DNA of 64,000 bases, from positions 2,404,501-2,468,500 of the forward strand of contig NC_090129.1 in the NCBI RefSeq assembly GCF_040581485.1, in the 5' to 3' direction. Made by a program: the position numbers and the translations under genes. The DNA comes from Linepithema humile (Eukaryota > Arthropoda > Insecta > Hymenoptera > Formicidae). Positions 46,359 to 60,869 of this stretch are shown in pieces. The notes under the pieces are model-generated. The model did no database searches, had not been told where the DNA came from, and was given only the letters and a program-made list of their open reading frames with translations. How positions within the stretch are numbered: the first letter of the stretch is position 1; each line of letters opens with the position of its first letter.

Positions 46359-49300
46359 GTAAGTAACTTTTCTTCCACTGGCTTATTTTTGACTCAGGCT
46401 GCGGCCAGACGAGTACCTATATTGTACAGGTGACAGGTGTTCTCGGTGAACACGACGAGACGTCGTCCGTTCATGCTCCGACATCACCGTCGATTACGAT
46501 CGGTGGAGATTAGCTTTTGCATTTATGACGTCCAAAAAATCTTTAATATGACTATAAGAAACACACAAATAATTTTTGGTAATTAATACATATATGACGT
46601 TGCGATAAAGCAATAATATTAATGGTAATATCGCATCTTATTTATTATAAATAATGAGTCTACGTTTAATTACAAAGAATTAATTTTTTCAATAGCATTC
46701 TGGAATTGCATTTGTTTTTCTTAAAAAATAACTTACGAAAGATTTTCAGTTTTTTTTAATAGTGTGATTATGAAGAAACAATCATAAAATTCTATTAGTT
46801 TTATAAATATTGATAAAAATATTTTGGAGTAATTTTTGATTGCATCAAATTGCATTGATTACATAATTTATGTGATTAGATTAGAATTTAAATCGCTGAA
46901 AAGAATCCAGATTGTCTTTAAATTCAAGATTACTCGAATATTATTTTGGCGTTAAAAAATGATACGTGAATTATCTTTAAGTACAAAATTAATTATATAT
47001 GTATAAAGACTACTAAAAACAATCCATTATTTGCATATTTTTGAGAGAACTTTGTGGCGTATAAAAATTATCTATAATATATTTAACTTCGTATAAATAT
47101 TAATGTATGCTAAATTTAAATATTATACATATAATAATTATTGATGAGGCATAAAATTAAAATGAGAAACTATTAAGCGAGATAAATTGTGATGAAATTG
47201 TGAGACGCAAAAGTTATATTCATTTTTAAGATAAATAAATATTATCATACGATTTGCAAAATATTTTGAGAGATATTACTTCTCTTTTAATCTTACTTTC
47301 GAATAAAATGTCTCAGACGCGTTGCGTTCAAGAATGGCAAACGTGTTGTCAGAAATGCCAGAAATGCCGCCATGTACCTTGAATTTTAATACTTCTACCA
47401 CGTTGGCGCTATTTAATATTACACATTAAATATATCTAGAAAGCTTAAAGCTTTCATACGTAATATCTGCAGATGGGAATATTCACAAATTTCATTTTGT
47501 AACGATGCTTTCAGCCATTGTTTTTTTATTTTTGGCGCTGTGTCGAAATTTTACGCCATGTAATTATGCTAAATTTGTCGTCGTAGAGAACGCGAATAAT
47601 GAACAGTTCATTTCGAAGAGTTTCCGTCGTATTTTCATTCAACACCGTATTGAATTCTATTCCATTTCGATCGTTATCCCGAATTGTATTGCGTCGAGTT
47701 TAATTTCGTTCCCCTGTTTCGAGATTCTACGTCCTATTCTATTAATTCGTAAACCTCGCTTCTGTTTCTTTCACAAATCTTTTCGGCTAGTCAAATAAAT
47801 ACAACCCGTTGTTTCTAAGAGGCGTTATTTGCGGAAATCTTCCGCATACCGTTATCGAGTTTATATTATGTGAAAGATAAACAGTTAATCATTGGAAGTG
47901 GGCAAAGTTCACTCTTTATTTCACATAAAAGTATAAATGCAAGACTTATTTTAAGCATTATTTTCCATATTTTCCGCACATTTTGCTATCACGCCATATT
48001 TGTTGCAATAATAATTAATTTATCAATTTATTAATATTATAAAATATCACAATTTTTTCTTTTACAATTTTTGTTTTAACCGATAATTATTATTATATGT
48101 TAATTATAATTTTTTTTTAAGTGAAAAGTTTAAATAGGTTAAAATAGCAAAAGAGAGTGAGACTGTACTTCATTGTTAGTTAACATAGATGCTTTTGGCA
48201 ACGATAAACTTTATCGTTGAAACTTGTGAAATTTGATACAATAATTTAATTTACGTTGATCTCATAATGATCAATTAGGAATATTATTGAGCACACCAAT
48301 TTCTATTTAATTATATCTATTACTCGATTCAAAAATTAAAAATATTTTAGAGTTTAATTTATCACAAATTGATAATTACTTATGTTTCACGCAGTGGAAA
48401 TACTATCCTTTATGTACCTCAGTGATAATTATAATCGCTTCCGGTTATTCCTGACACATATTTACACAAAGAAACGGATGTGATTTCGCGACACGAGCTT
48501 GATTCCGCGTACTCCATCGCACTGCACTTTATCGCAATCCTTGAACATGATATCTAGAGTTTTTTATTTCGAGTTAGTAGTGTAAAGTTACAACTACGTG
48601 ACATGTTCACTCAAAGCTTGTATATCGATCGGGAAGAATTATGCCAAATGTAGATTACGACAAAATATCTTTCTTAATGTCGGTATGTAAATACGTTTAA
48701 TTTATGTCCAAGTTTGAAATTTATTAGATGGTATTATGTATGCGCGCGACACAGTGGTCTATTCATATTATAATATGAACATAAAACTCGGTACTAATTT
48801 TCAAAAGTTTATTATGCTTTGTGACATATATAAGATAACATCGGAGATTTCTTTATTAATAGAAAAAAAATCATAAAATATTTTTTGTGAATTATTCTTT
48901 TTCAACACTTTAATGCTTCAGATAAATATTATTTTTGCTTTCCAAATTGCGCAACGAATTTATCAGTGTACTTGAATAGAAACATTTTATTGTAAACCTT
49001 TCTTCCATGTTATATACGGTTGATTAAATGTCACGACGAACATTATTTTGCCGGTTACTTGAGGCAAGAATGGGTGGAGTATAATTCTGGCACGTTATTT
49101 TCTCGCGGGTATTACGAAAACTACATGCAGAACTGCACATTAAATCCGGTTTAATAATAAATCTTGCGAACCGTAAACAAAGTAACAAAACGACCACTAA
49201 TCACAGCTATGTAAATTAAATACACGGCTCTGTAAATATTGTACTTATGTTTTATTTCGGGAAACTTTAAGACACTTTCCGTGATATTATGAATAAATTA

Positions 49301-52300
49301 TTTATCCGTGATCGTACAACACTGACAGCAAAGTGTATCGTGTATCTCGAGTGAACGAACTTTCGAGTATAGAGAATCTAGCAACAAGAAACTACGCAAT
49401 ATAGAACTCATGTGCATAACTTTTTCCTTCCGCACTTTATCTCGTCTCTGTTTACTCGCTGGCAAGATTCTATATAATTAGTTGCGCACTGCGCAGAGAT
49501 ACCAAAATTGGAACATATACATTAAGAAATCATTACTTAATTATGAAGTTAACGTTTAAGTTTCTCTGAGATTAGTATTTGGTTTGATCTTGACTCGGAA
49601 TATTGCTTTTGAGATATTAATGCTATGATGTCTTATATCTTATTTACACTTTTCTTTAGCCGAGTTAAAGCCAAAACTTCTCAGGGAAGAGGTTTCAGTG
49701 GTCTGAAATAACCAACAGTTAAAAATAAGTAAAACGACTGGTTTCTTACAAATTTAATTTCGGGAAGGTAAACAAGTAAACTGTATTCTAAATTAGGAAT
49801 CACACATACACACACACATATATTTCTCAATTAACTTTATTTTAACAAAAACTTTATTTTTAATAAAATCTTAAGTTGAATTTGATCGAGAAGGTGATTT
49901 CAGAAATTAGAAACTTACAAGATATATTATGATCTCTCTTAATATTTCTGCGTATATCAAAAGTTTGGTTCGAAATTTATCAAAGTATAATTTATCATTG
50001 TCATTTAATACTGTGGTGGTGGAACATCTTATGTATATTAACTATTTTGAAGGATTTTAGCCTCCTCAATCCATCCAATGTTTGAATAATGTATTATAGT
50101 ATGATAAAAATTAGCTGTTTTATCACTTTTTAAATCTGCAATAATTTGCATATAATTTCAATGTTACGAAAAGTATTTTAACAACTTGCAACTTTGCACG
50201 CGTATTTGCAATTTTTCGGATAGAATTCAAATATTTTCTGAATTCGATTTTCTAAAATATTTGCTTCGTTATCTATTTTATTTCTAAAACATCAAGCGGC
50301 TCGATTATTTTTCCTGAAAAATGTCATATTGAAAGAGAAAGTGTGGGTGGAATTTAATTTCAGCAAGGGCGATGCAAAAACAGAACATAATTAAGTTTAA
50401 TCCTTGGTCTCGAGGTCTCCTTGTAGAATTACGAGCGACTCTAAAGATCGCAAACTTCGATGAATAACGAAACGAGCTCGAATTTCCAACAACTTTTTGC
50501 TGCATTGCTATAATTGTATTCTGTGTATTGTTCTTGCCGGTCGATCCGTTAAAAACGTTCCCGGTCAGTGAAAAACGTTATCGATTGGTCAAAAATGATA
50601 AAAACGCCGAGTTATATTCGACATGGAGGAATTATTTTTCACTCAACATTCTATGCACGTCTCGGTGCACTATTTTCACATTTCGATGAATAATTCTAGA
50701 GAATTTACTAGAGAATACGCGATATCGACGAAATCATTCTTCTTTCATATCGTTTGTGCTTCGCTTGTAGTATTCAATGTAACAATTTATTTATCTTGTT
50801 AATCAAATGCATTGCAAAACGAACATCATAATAGTTCGATATGTAAAAGCTTTATGCATTATAAGCAAAAATAATTTGATTATTCCGTTTAAAAGCGAGA
50901 AAGGTAAAGGGTTAATTGGAAATCTATTCTTGACCGCTTTCAGACTTTCAAAATGAGAAAATAGCAGTTTGCATACTTAAGCATTTTTGCACGCGATAGT
51001 AAGTTGTACGAAGTAATTGCAGAAAGTTCACTGACACCACAAAATCTACTAGAAACATGCAATCCGGCATATCCATTGATTCATGAAACGTAAATTCTCA
51101 ATCCTTAATATCTGCTCTTTCTGTGATTGAATGTGATATACCATTATTTACATGTTTTATTCATTAATTCAATTTAAATATGAATTAAATCATTGAATTT
51201 ATGTTTTTTTAAAGTTAGTAATTTACGTGAATCTCTGCGTTTGACAAGTATCGCCTCTTATTTATTTTCATTTCCAATGCAATTCGTCGTATTGCGTTTT
51301 AATAGATTTATGATGGCAATATATTTTTTAATCAATGTACTTTGTTAAGCTTGATGAATATTCTTGCGCTTTCTGCAAACGATTGAAATCTTCGGTTTTG
51401 CTTTTTTTAAAGTATATAATCTTACAAATGATGATGACAGAACAATTTTTCATTAAATTAAGTGTGAAATTTTTCCATTACAACGAATATGTGCATTTTA
51501 TGCTATTGCAAGAACTTTGTAATAATATTTACTGATAGTCACAAATGAATAAAATCTTTGCGTTTAGAGATTTTTAGAATTAAAAGAAACATAAATATAT
51601 TAATAGTATTAAAATTCTGCCGTTTATCTTTTTCATCTTAATTATAGAAGGCATGAAAAAAGCGGCTAAAAAAAATTTTAATATCAAGTAGTTTCTTTCC
51701 GAAATGCGATCTTCTTTTCGTCGAAATTCGGTAAGCAATTTACAGCATAATCTTTTTCGGTCCTTCTGATCCTTTTCGCTTGCTGTTTTCCATAAAATCT
51801 CACATAATAGGATTTGTTTTTTGCGTGAATATTTATCGATCGAGATTCATTGGAATGTAAGTACACAAAATTTCGGGGAGCGCTGTAGGTTGTTTGATCT
51901 TTCCCGCGAGAACGACCGCCATATTTGTTTTCCATCGAGCTGACTTGCATTGTTATGAGTTTATTATGTGTTACGGACGTGTACGGTGTACGAAATTCGC
52001 GAATGACCGTATTGCAGAAGCAATTGCGATAAAAATTTCCACAGAAACTGCACAAGATCGTAACGAAACTTCTCAATATTTATAGTATTGCGGTATGCGG
52101 AGGTTCACAATCAGGAGTGAAAAATTACGAAGACGATTATGCGTCACATTTACGCCAGAATCGAAATTGTGTTCTTGTAATCGTTGTCTCGTCGGTCGTG
52201 CGCGTTATGTGTGTGAAATATGAATGAGCTTGGTTATGAACTCAAACCGAGGGTTGCATGCTGCGGTTGCCAGTTGCAGCGGTTAGATACTCGATTTTCC

Positions 52301-52980
52301 TAACGCGTTGGATGCTGCGATATACGTTCGGTTACAGCGAATGGTGAGTGTTAAATATTAATATCCTTTTCAGTCATATTTTGCATTCTTCATTTTACTT
52401 TAAGATGAGAAAGCAATATGGCAGAATTTAGCGTTATCGGCTTATTTTTCTTTAATTTCGAAACTCTTGATGCGCAGCGATTTTACGACTACTAACTGGC
52501 GTTATTGCAAAATGTTTAGCATATCAACATACCAGCCATTGTGTGTGCGTGAAGCTGGCATATTATGGAAACTCGTGAGTTACAAAACTTCTGACTTTAT
52601 TTCTAATAAAAAATTTAGTTGCAGATTTTATGTAGACATTTAGAGTTCATAAAATTTAACAAAATATCATAAAGATTCTCGTAAGAAAAATTGATTTGTC
52701 TATTGACCTTACAATAAAATCAGAATTTTCAGTAGTTTGAATTTATACGAAACGATACGCCACCTTCACACACTTGATCTCGGCACACTCTTCGTTCTCC
52801 TCTGTATTTTCACGGCCGTCGCAGCCGTGTTATCGTGTTAATGTTACGTATATCGCGCGGTTCACTTGGGGATGTAAATGGAGAATACCGGGAATGTTGC
52901 TCATATTGCACAATTTATTAAGATATACAGCTCAGCGCGAAGTATCTTCGAGTATACCTGGACTATAATTCTCCATTTCT

Positions 52981-53041
52981 CCATGTGTTTCGTATATATA
53001 ACATGCTCACAGTGTGCATGTTATATATACGAAATACATGG
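52981..53041 (+). repeat. 61-base hairpin with 26-bp arms
   Basis: Arms 52981-53006 and 53016-53041 are reverse complements except for one position that would be a G-U pair in plus-strand RNA. The loop is TCACAGTGT. The size suits a microRNA precursor, but the arm is AT-repeat rich, so it may equally be a small MITE or a chance palindrome. Confidence 0.55.
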
Positions 53042-56000
53042 TTATATATACATGAGAAACGCAATGTGCTGCAATAGATTACGCTTGTCTTGCGCATCTT
53101 CAGATTTACTATGTGGTATTATCTTGAGGTATGGGTGTTTCATTTTTGTTCACCTTCAAATTGAATAGCAATGTCGAATCACGTTCATTACATTAAAATA
53201 AATACGGCCTTTAGAGAAGATGATTCTGATTAAATATCCGAGAGAGATTTCACATATTTTACATTCTCTCTATTTTTTTACGCGGATAAAATCGGACCGA
53301 ATTATGCTCTTCTTGATACTTGATTTCTTTTTAAATTAAAGATACATATATTAGCGAGAGACATAAGAGAGATATTAATATTATAACAAAAGAGATATTT
53401 TTGTGTGTTAAAAAATGCTTCGTTTGGTTTTGAAAACATTTTTTGTTGATGAAAATTTTTTATTTATGAAACTACGCTCTGGCATAGTTTAGTAAAGTCT
53501 ATTCTAACGTGACGGACTTTGGTATTCATTCTGAAATTCTCCGGTGAATCATTACCGCATTGTATCATCCTGTGATGTGTTCTATTGTATTCTGGCATAG
53601 CTCGATGTACTCTGTGAAACTGGAGAGCATAGTTCCACAAATTCTGACTGTAATCTGTTATGCCGTGGCTAATGAAATTTTCGTCTAATTAAAACCTTTA
53701 TTTGCGATCGTACATCCTGCTCGGCGAATGATATTTCTTCATTCCGGCGTGTTTGCACGCGTGACCTTCGCAGTTAAAGAATCGCCGAAAGAGGCGAGCA
53801 CGTCCATGTCTCGCTGCCAAATCGACAGTGAAATATTATTTGTTGTGCAGCTTGTTCTTCGATGCAGTCGTACACCGGTTTTGGCACCGAAAAAAAATTC
53901 GCTATCGCGTGATCTCAATTTAAGATTCGAATAATATAAATTTTCATGCAACTCGCGAATTATTCCGCACTTTAAACGTTTCTGTGTTGACAATATTGGT
54001 GCTATCGTGACATTTCCTTTACATCTATTTTTATCTGTCGCTGTGTTTATTAGGCGATCTTCACAATTAGTCACTTTAAAGACTCACACGATTATTTTAC
54101 ATCTACATGTCTGTATGTATTATATAATATTTTGTGGAAAGAATTCAAGTCACACAATATTTTTATTTCGTCAGATTTAATTTTCGCTGGTGTAGAGAAA
54201 AATATAGTTTATGCTAATTGTCGCAAATAAACATAAAAATTGTTTCTATACGTTTACATTAACACAATTTTTTAAATTATATAGAATTTTAACGAAAATT
54301 ATATCGAATTTTAACTAAAAATGACTTATTGTTAGACAGAAAAAATAAAATTAGTGTTTCCGAATAAATTTCAAAATCAACTAATCGAAAATAATTTTTT
54401 TTTATTGATTAGTTTTAAATACTATCGTCAGGTATTTAAATAGCTAAAAACTGATTTTTTTCTGGCAGAAAGTGTGTTAATTGCAATCTTATGTAATCGA
54501 TTTTGTATTAAAGCGAGAAGTTAAAGAGAAACGCAGCGTATCAGTGAAATATGTTAATATTTTTTTTATGCTAATACTTTCAGTGACTGTAATTTTAAAG
54601 AATAATAAAGATACGATGAAAATTATTACTTAGCGGATTTAATATAGCGAGTGAATCCAAGTTTCCATTCTCGGGCACAGAAAATCTTCGACAAACACGA
54701 GAGTCACCGCGTCGGCTTTTATATCTCTCGGACCTTTAAATTTAACTGCACTTTTTATGATCACGCTCGAGTCATTCTTGAGAATACCTTGCAGCTCTTG
54801 CGTAGTCGGCGCGGGATTGCAGAGGTGACGGTAATATGCAAAGATGGTAACGATCCGAGGCAGAGAATATATCGCACGAGGGTTGTCGGTTACACAATCC
54901 TTCGCGCGGAATCAGTGGATCAAACTGTCTTGGCACCGTTCCATGCTGCACTTCGATTTCTTGCTTTCAATGCTATGCCCGCCAGTATTGTGCCATAGAT
55001 TAATACGTTAGTTAGCATCATGAGAGTCCAACAATACTTTAGCAGATGTAAAAGAAAGTTTGCATTACAATGTTTTATCGCTGATTGTATATTTTATGAC
55101 GATAGATTTTTCATGTACTTCTAAACTAGACAGTCCAAGTTTGCGGAGATAAACTAGAAGTCGAAATTTTTTTTTCCAATATATAACGTGCACTTGTGGA
55201 AAGTCTTAATTAAGATCTACATAGATTTTGAATATATTATTTAACTTATTTTTGTACAGAATATTTTGCAGCTGATAACGCAAATGGAAAACTGATAATT
55301 TATATGATAAAATAAGTTGGAAATAAAGAATAAATTTTTCTTATACAAGCTTTTGCTTTTAAGAAAATTCAACTCTTGTACATTTTCTTATATAGAATTA
55401 TTCTAACTTTTTGATTGTATCAGTTTTTATGAGACATTTTAAAAATGAAAAAATATATAAGAAACAGTAAATATATAATAAAGAAAGAATATTAATTAAC
55501 ACAGCGACTTTAATGCAAATGAATTTTTTACGTCGAGGAAATCATTATAAATTGTGTTTAAGTCCTTTGAGTAAAGAACTGACTTCAAAAGCAAAAGAAA
55601 ATGGGGCCACTGTAAGCATTGTTTGCATAGGTCGCGCATTGTTTTCATGGATTACGTAGAAAGTGCCGACAACGTTTGCATAGATTATATAGAAAGATAA
55701 CTTTCGCAGTACACACTATCATCGACGGTTATTGTTCACATATTAACACTCGATATCGATTCTCGAGTAATGTTTGATCCAATTTTTCTCCGAATTTTCT
55801 CACGTCGGAGCGAAATGTAGTCAAAATATTAGTTGCATCGACATATCTGCCGCTTGGACAATCGATCTTCTCGAGGATTTATGCTGTATGCAGTGTTTTG
55901 CAAAATCGATCAGACGGAAGGTATATTTATCGGTTAGTTTTCTTTGAAAATATTATGCCCGACTCGCCTTTCTCGCGATGTTTGTAAAGTTTAATGGAAA

Positions 56001-59000
56001 AGAGGTAACTTTTTCTCACGTTCGTATCTTTCGCACGCACTATTGTGTGTTTCTTTCAATACAGTCAATCGCGGTATTGATTTTTTCATCAATATCGATC
56101 GGAGATCGATTCTTTTTCACATTATTTGTTACGAAAGTTTAGCGCTTACAATATGCGTGGTTGTAAAAGCGAAATTTATTCGTTAAATGTATAAAAAAAT
56201 ATTCATGAAAAATATTCATGAATTAACTTAATCCTATCACAACGAAAATACGATTATACTGTATATTATAAATAATTATATTTGCTGATCTTTGCAACAT
56301 GCGATTAAAAAACATTGACGAAGTGATTTTAGAAAACAAGAGAGATTTCACCGCACGAGATCCATTATGCGGCAAAAAAATTTGATGGTTGAAACACAAA
56401 AACAAAAGTTGATTAATGATACGTGTCGAGAAGCGCGGGCAACGTCCAGCATCCAGATCTTGACGTGTGATCTTTGATATATTCGAAGCAATATTTATAC
56501 GTTAAAAAAACAAATCAAAATACAGTATAAAAACGCGATGTGAAAAAAAAGAAACAATACAAAAATAGAAGAAGCCATGCATTATTAATTAATTTTAAAT
56601 TGATTGACAAAATTATTTAAATGTCGATGCTTAATCAAAAATAATAATATTCAATGTTTTTGTAGAACACTTGGAATTGATAAAGGCAACTTTTCTGAAT
56701 AAACGATCGCCAGTGCGGCTCGCCGATAAGACAATTTCTCGACAAACATAGGTTTATTGTCGCTTTATCGATAGCAATTGCGTTTCGCTTGTGCGATGTG
56801 TCAGAGATACCGATCGATCGCGTGTGCGTATGAGGTATCTTACGCACTAATGACGCATCAGAAAAAAAAACGTGTTTCTCATGCGGAGGAAGAAGGCGTG
56901 GGCTAGGAAAGGAATGCGGCGCGAAAAGTTAAGGTTGCTTTTCGTCGCGTGCGATCTGTACGAAGGAAATGTTAGGGACTACGCTCCGTTAGTAGAAGAC
57001 AAGAGGGCCCTTCTTCTCATTAACTCGAGAATTGCGACGCGAATAGACGAAACTAACTCTCTAATTAAGAGTCCGCGCTTTTGGACACCGTCTGTTTTTA
57101 GCGAATTAAGGCGAAGTCGCTTTGAGAAAGTGTTGTATGAAGCACAGCTCGAAAGTGACGCGATATCTCTTTCTTCTGTCAAGTAGATTGCTGCCCGACA
57201 ATTTATGCACGATTCCTCGATATCCATGCATTATTTAATGTATTTGTCACTATTGGCAATGCAATTATATCAGTTATTAAATTCTTGCATGTGACGGTTT
57301 TAAATATTTAATTTTTTTAATCTAGAAAAAGGTTAAACGAATTTTGTTGTGTCAATTAAAAGATTGATTAGTCGTTTTAATTGATGTAATAGATTAATAT
57401 AATTCTGAATATCTGAATAGAAATATGTCGCCTCTATTTATCATATGAAAAATTATTTTTGATGTTACTTGTCAATCGTTGAATTATCAAATCACTCACT
57501 GAGTATCGATTTTATTCAGAGAAGCACATATATATTAAAAAACGTTTTTGCTGAGAAAGGTAGACTGATGATCATTGGGGATTTCCCAACGTAACCGGTT
57601 AACACTTGACTAAACACGCGACACTCTTCAAATTAAAATGGCATCTACACAAGAAGTAATTATACACATAAAAACACACTTTTAAAGAAGCGTTTTTATA
57701 TTTTAATATCGATTGACGATGCGGTCAAATAAAATTATTTTTAATAGATCATGTAATTGTTGCAAAGAAGACTTTTTTTTTATTTCACAAACACAGCGTA
57801 GTCTGCACACATAAATTAAATTACATCTTTTACGAACTGTCTTCGGTATCTGATCGTAGCATTAAGAGGGTTTGACACCTTATCGAAGACAAGGTGTAAG
57901 AGATATTTTTACGATTTGTATCCTACACCTTGACCTTTTCCCTCAATGGAAAAGCGATTACGGCACGGAAAGACAAAGCTTATCTCACCTTTCATGCAGA
58001 TGATGTAGGCCCCTAAATCGTTTCAATTTCCGTTAGCTGCGGACTATAGTTTCCAGAATGCCGCACACACCCTCTATAAATCTCTCTTGCACTGTTCTCT
58101 TTTCTTCCAGTCTGATTCAAATACAATCCGTTACATCGGGTCGAAAGGTTGTATAATGCTTTACGATTAACAGAAATTTTTGTTTTTACCGAACGCGATT
58201 ATTATATTTGTTATTTTATGCCATATTTTAATTAATATTTATAAGAAAAAAGCCTTAACTATAAAAGAATGATTATTTCCACATTTATATTTCTGTAAAG
58301 AAAAAGTATCAGTTTGCAGACATTAACATTGATCTTTTAATATCGTTTAAGCACTATAAATAATGAAATTTTTCGAAAAGTGTAAATATCTACAGAAACC
58401 ATTTACGAAGTAAGTTGAAAAATAAATGGATTATTGGGGACATTTGGGGATTAAAAAAAGTCCCTTTACTTTTTCAATTTTCTCGTATTATGTTAATGCA
58501 AGATGAAATAAAATCATATAAAGTAGGAACCGACTGAAAATCACAGTGAACCGACAAATCGATAAAATAGTTGATTTCTTGTAGGCGAATTCAAGTTACA
58601 TTATGCAGGATGTAGTTGCGGAACAGTGATGTTGCACATCAGTATTCTGAATTTGCATACTGCACAGTGTTTTAAAATTAGTTGCAATTAAATGAAATCG
58701 TATTATTCCGTTATTATATTATAAAGCTCTAAAAGTATATTATAATTAAAAACGTTTTACCATAACAGAATCATCGACATGCTTTTTGCAATTAATTTCT
58801 GTTTTTTGTCTCCAGCAAAATATAATAGATGATGAAGTATTCTCGCTAATACCAATATCGTAAATTGAATACCATGTTTGTAGCGTTTTTATTTTGATTT
58901 ATATTTATCACATACCTTCGTAATGTAAAAGCAAACGAAGGCAAAATGCATTATCTCTATGTGTTTTATATTGAATTAATTTATTAAATTTTTATTTAAA

Positions 59001-60848
59001 AAAATATCAGTTATCGTATTAGCTCAAACACAGTTTAAGCTTGAAAATAAAGGAATCTATTTTGCAATTCTCTTGTCGATCTTATGATTCATCAGGGCTT
59101 TTATATTAAATTAAATTAAGAACTTGAAGTTCACATAGGTTGGTTAATGCGCCACAGTTAGAAACTTGTTTATAACATGGGAAATTGTACATAGAACAAG
59201 CGTCTATTATAAACCTGTTCACATTACAGCTCGCAATCGATTATCTGTTGATATGCGTAAGCTCGCCTTTTCTCACCAACCCTTAATCCTTGTAGTGTCA
59301 CTAAAAAAAACTGCAAAGTTCTTATACACATATTTTCTTATGTACAAATAGCCTGAGAAGGCGTCAATTCCCTGACACATAAAAACATATATTTAATCAA
59401 TTATTATTACGCGTTTATTTTAACTTTTTTCCCCATCGTTTCTGCTTTTTTTAAATTTTGCCGTTTACTAATTTTTAAGCCTCCAATGTAATTCTTTGTA
59501 GTCGAGTAGGAAATGTTCCGTGAAGGAAATGATATCTCAGAAAATGTGTAGTATTCGTATTCTGCACCATGTTTATTAATTAGACAAGTGTATGACGTAC
59601 TTGCGGTCGTGCATACTATCGCAAAAAGCTCATTCGCGCGCGTACGCTTGAAATTCCGATAAAACCACAGCGTAGAGAGAGGAAAATCGTGTATCCGGTT
59701 AATCGTGTATCCGCTTTGCAAAAGCCGGTCTTATCGCAGTGATCGTTTTGAAGTTGCGATCGCTGCGAAAATTGCATTTGACAAACGAAATTAATATCAA
59801 AATGTGAAATTTTACTGACGCATTAATGTATTACACACGAGATTTAATATTGCATTACATGTATTTATTTGCGATTCTAAAAATAATAAACAGCTTCGAA
59901 AAATTTTCAGAATTTCTTGCGAATTTTTATAAAAAATTTTTCTAGTAAAATACTCACTGTAAATAATATTTCGAAACTAGTTTTCTTAATCGGCGCATGA
60001 ATATACATATGTTCTCTTAATAGAGCTTATTAAAACGTAACGTGTGCATCTATTTTTATCCGATCACTTAATTCCATGTTGAAGATGCATACAACGTGAA
60101 CCAATTTTTCAATTACATGACGTATAATAATGTAAAATAAACGCTAATGAGATTACCACGAGTATTATGGGTGGGTGTGTCAGCATGCTTTTGTATGCAA
60201 TTTTTCGCTAATTCGCATACTGGTACCGTAATGCACTTTCTTTCGAAATTAAGCTTATTGTACTGTTTAACAAATGATATTCTTTTTTCCTTAGATTAAA
60301 AATTACGAGTATACTCTTTAATATTAATTAATGTGTTATAATTCTTAGGTTTTTGAGTTAAAAAACTTATCTTGATACTTGATGTGAGTAAAAAAAAACT
60401 CCATTTAACCGTTTCAATTTGGTCGCTCACTCACATCAATCACGATAATGCGAGAATTTATAAAAGATACCATGTGCGATTAATATCGGATTCACGTTGC
60501 TAAATGAATCTTTAACAAGGGTGGTGAAGAAAACTTGATGTGTTGATTAAAATTTCTCGTTAGTTCGCGATACTCTGCGAACGTATCCACCACGGAGCGA
60601 TAAGCACATTCGCCGCTTGCGATATTATTCTAAAGATATAAACTACGTGCGTGTTAGTGCCGCCGGTACGGTCACGGATGGAAGGAAGGCGTAGGGACGA
60701 CAAATGATAATACTTCACCTTGTACTTCTTCCGTGTATCTATATTCAGCCCATCCGGCCGCTGTGTTCACCGCTATTGATCCATTACGGAACGCGCGCTA
60801 TGTGCTGAAACCCTCACGTGTTAGCTAAGGCTAATGGCGAGTAGAAAA

Positions 60849-60869
60849 AAAGAGAGAGAGAGAGAGAAA
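60849..60869. repeat. (AG)n microsatellite
   Basis: An AG dinucleotide run of about eight units preceded by an A run, at the edge of a CpG-richer block. No function is implied. Confidence 0.8.

Noticed and set aside
47505..47798. 97-codon frame with a signal-peptide-like start
   Set aside because: A hydrophobic start in AT-rich DNA is common by chance; no cysteine pattern or domain follows.
51684..52076. 130-codon minus-strand frame in the exon-free region
   Set aside because: The first codon is TTG, there is no domain, and internal ATGs give a shorter, unremarkable basic peptide.
54651..54998. 115-codon plus-strand frame
   Set aside because: It begins at GTG and has no family resemblance or splice context.
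56881..57186. Arg/Lys-rich frame of about 102 codons starting at a true ATG
   Set aside because: Somewhat GC-richer than its surroundings, but no recognisable motif and no promoter or splice evidence; not strong enough to list as a gene.
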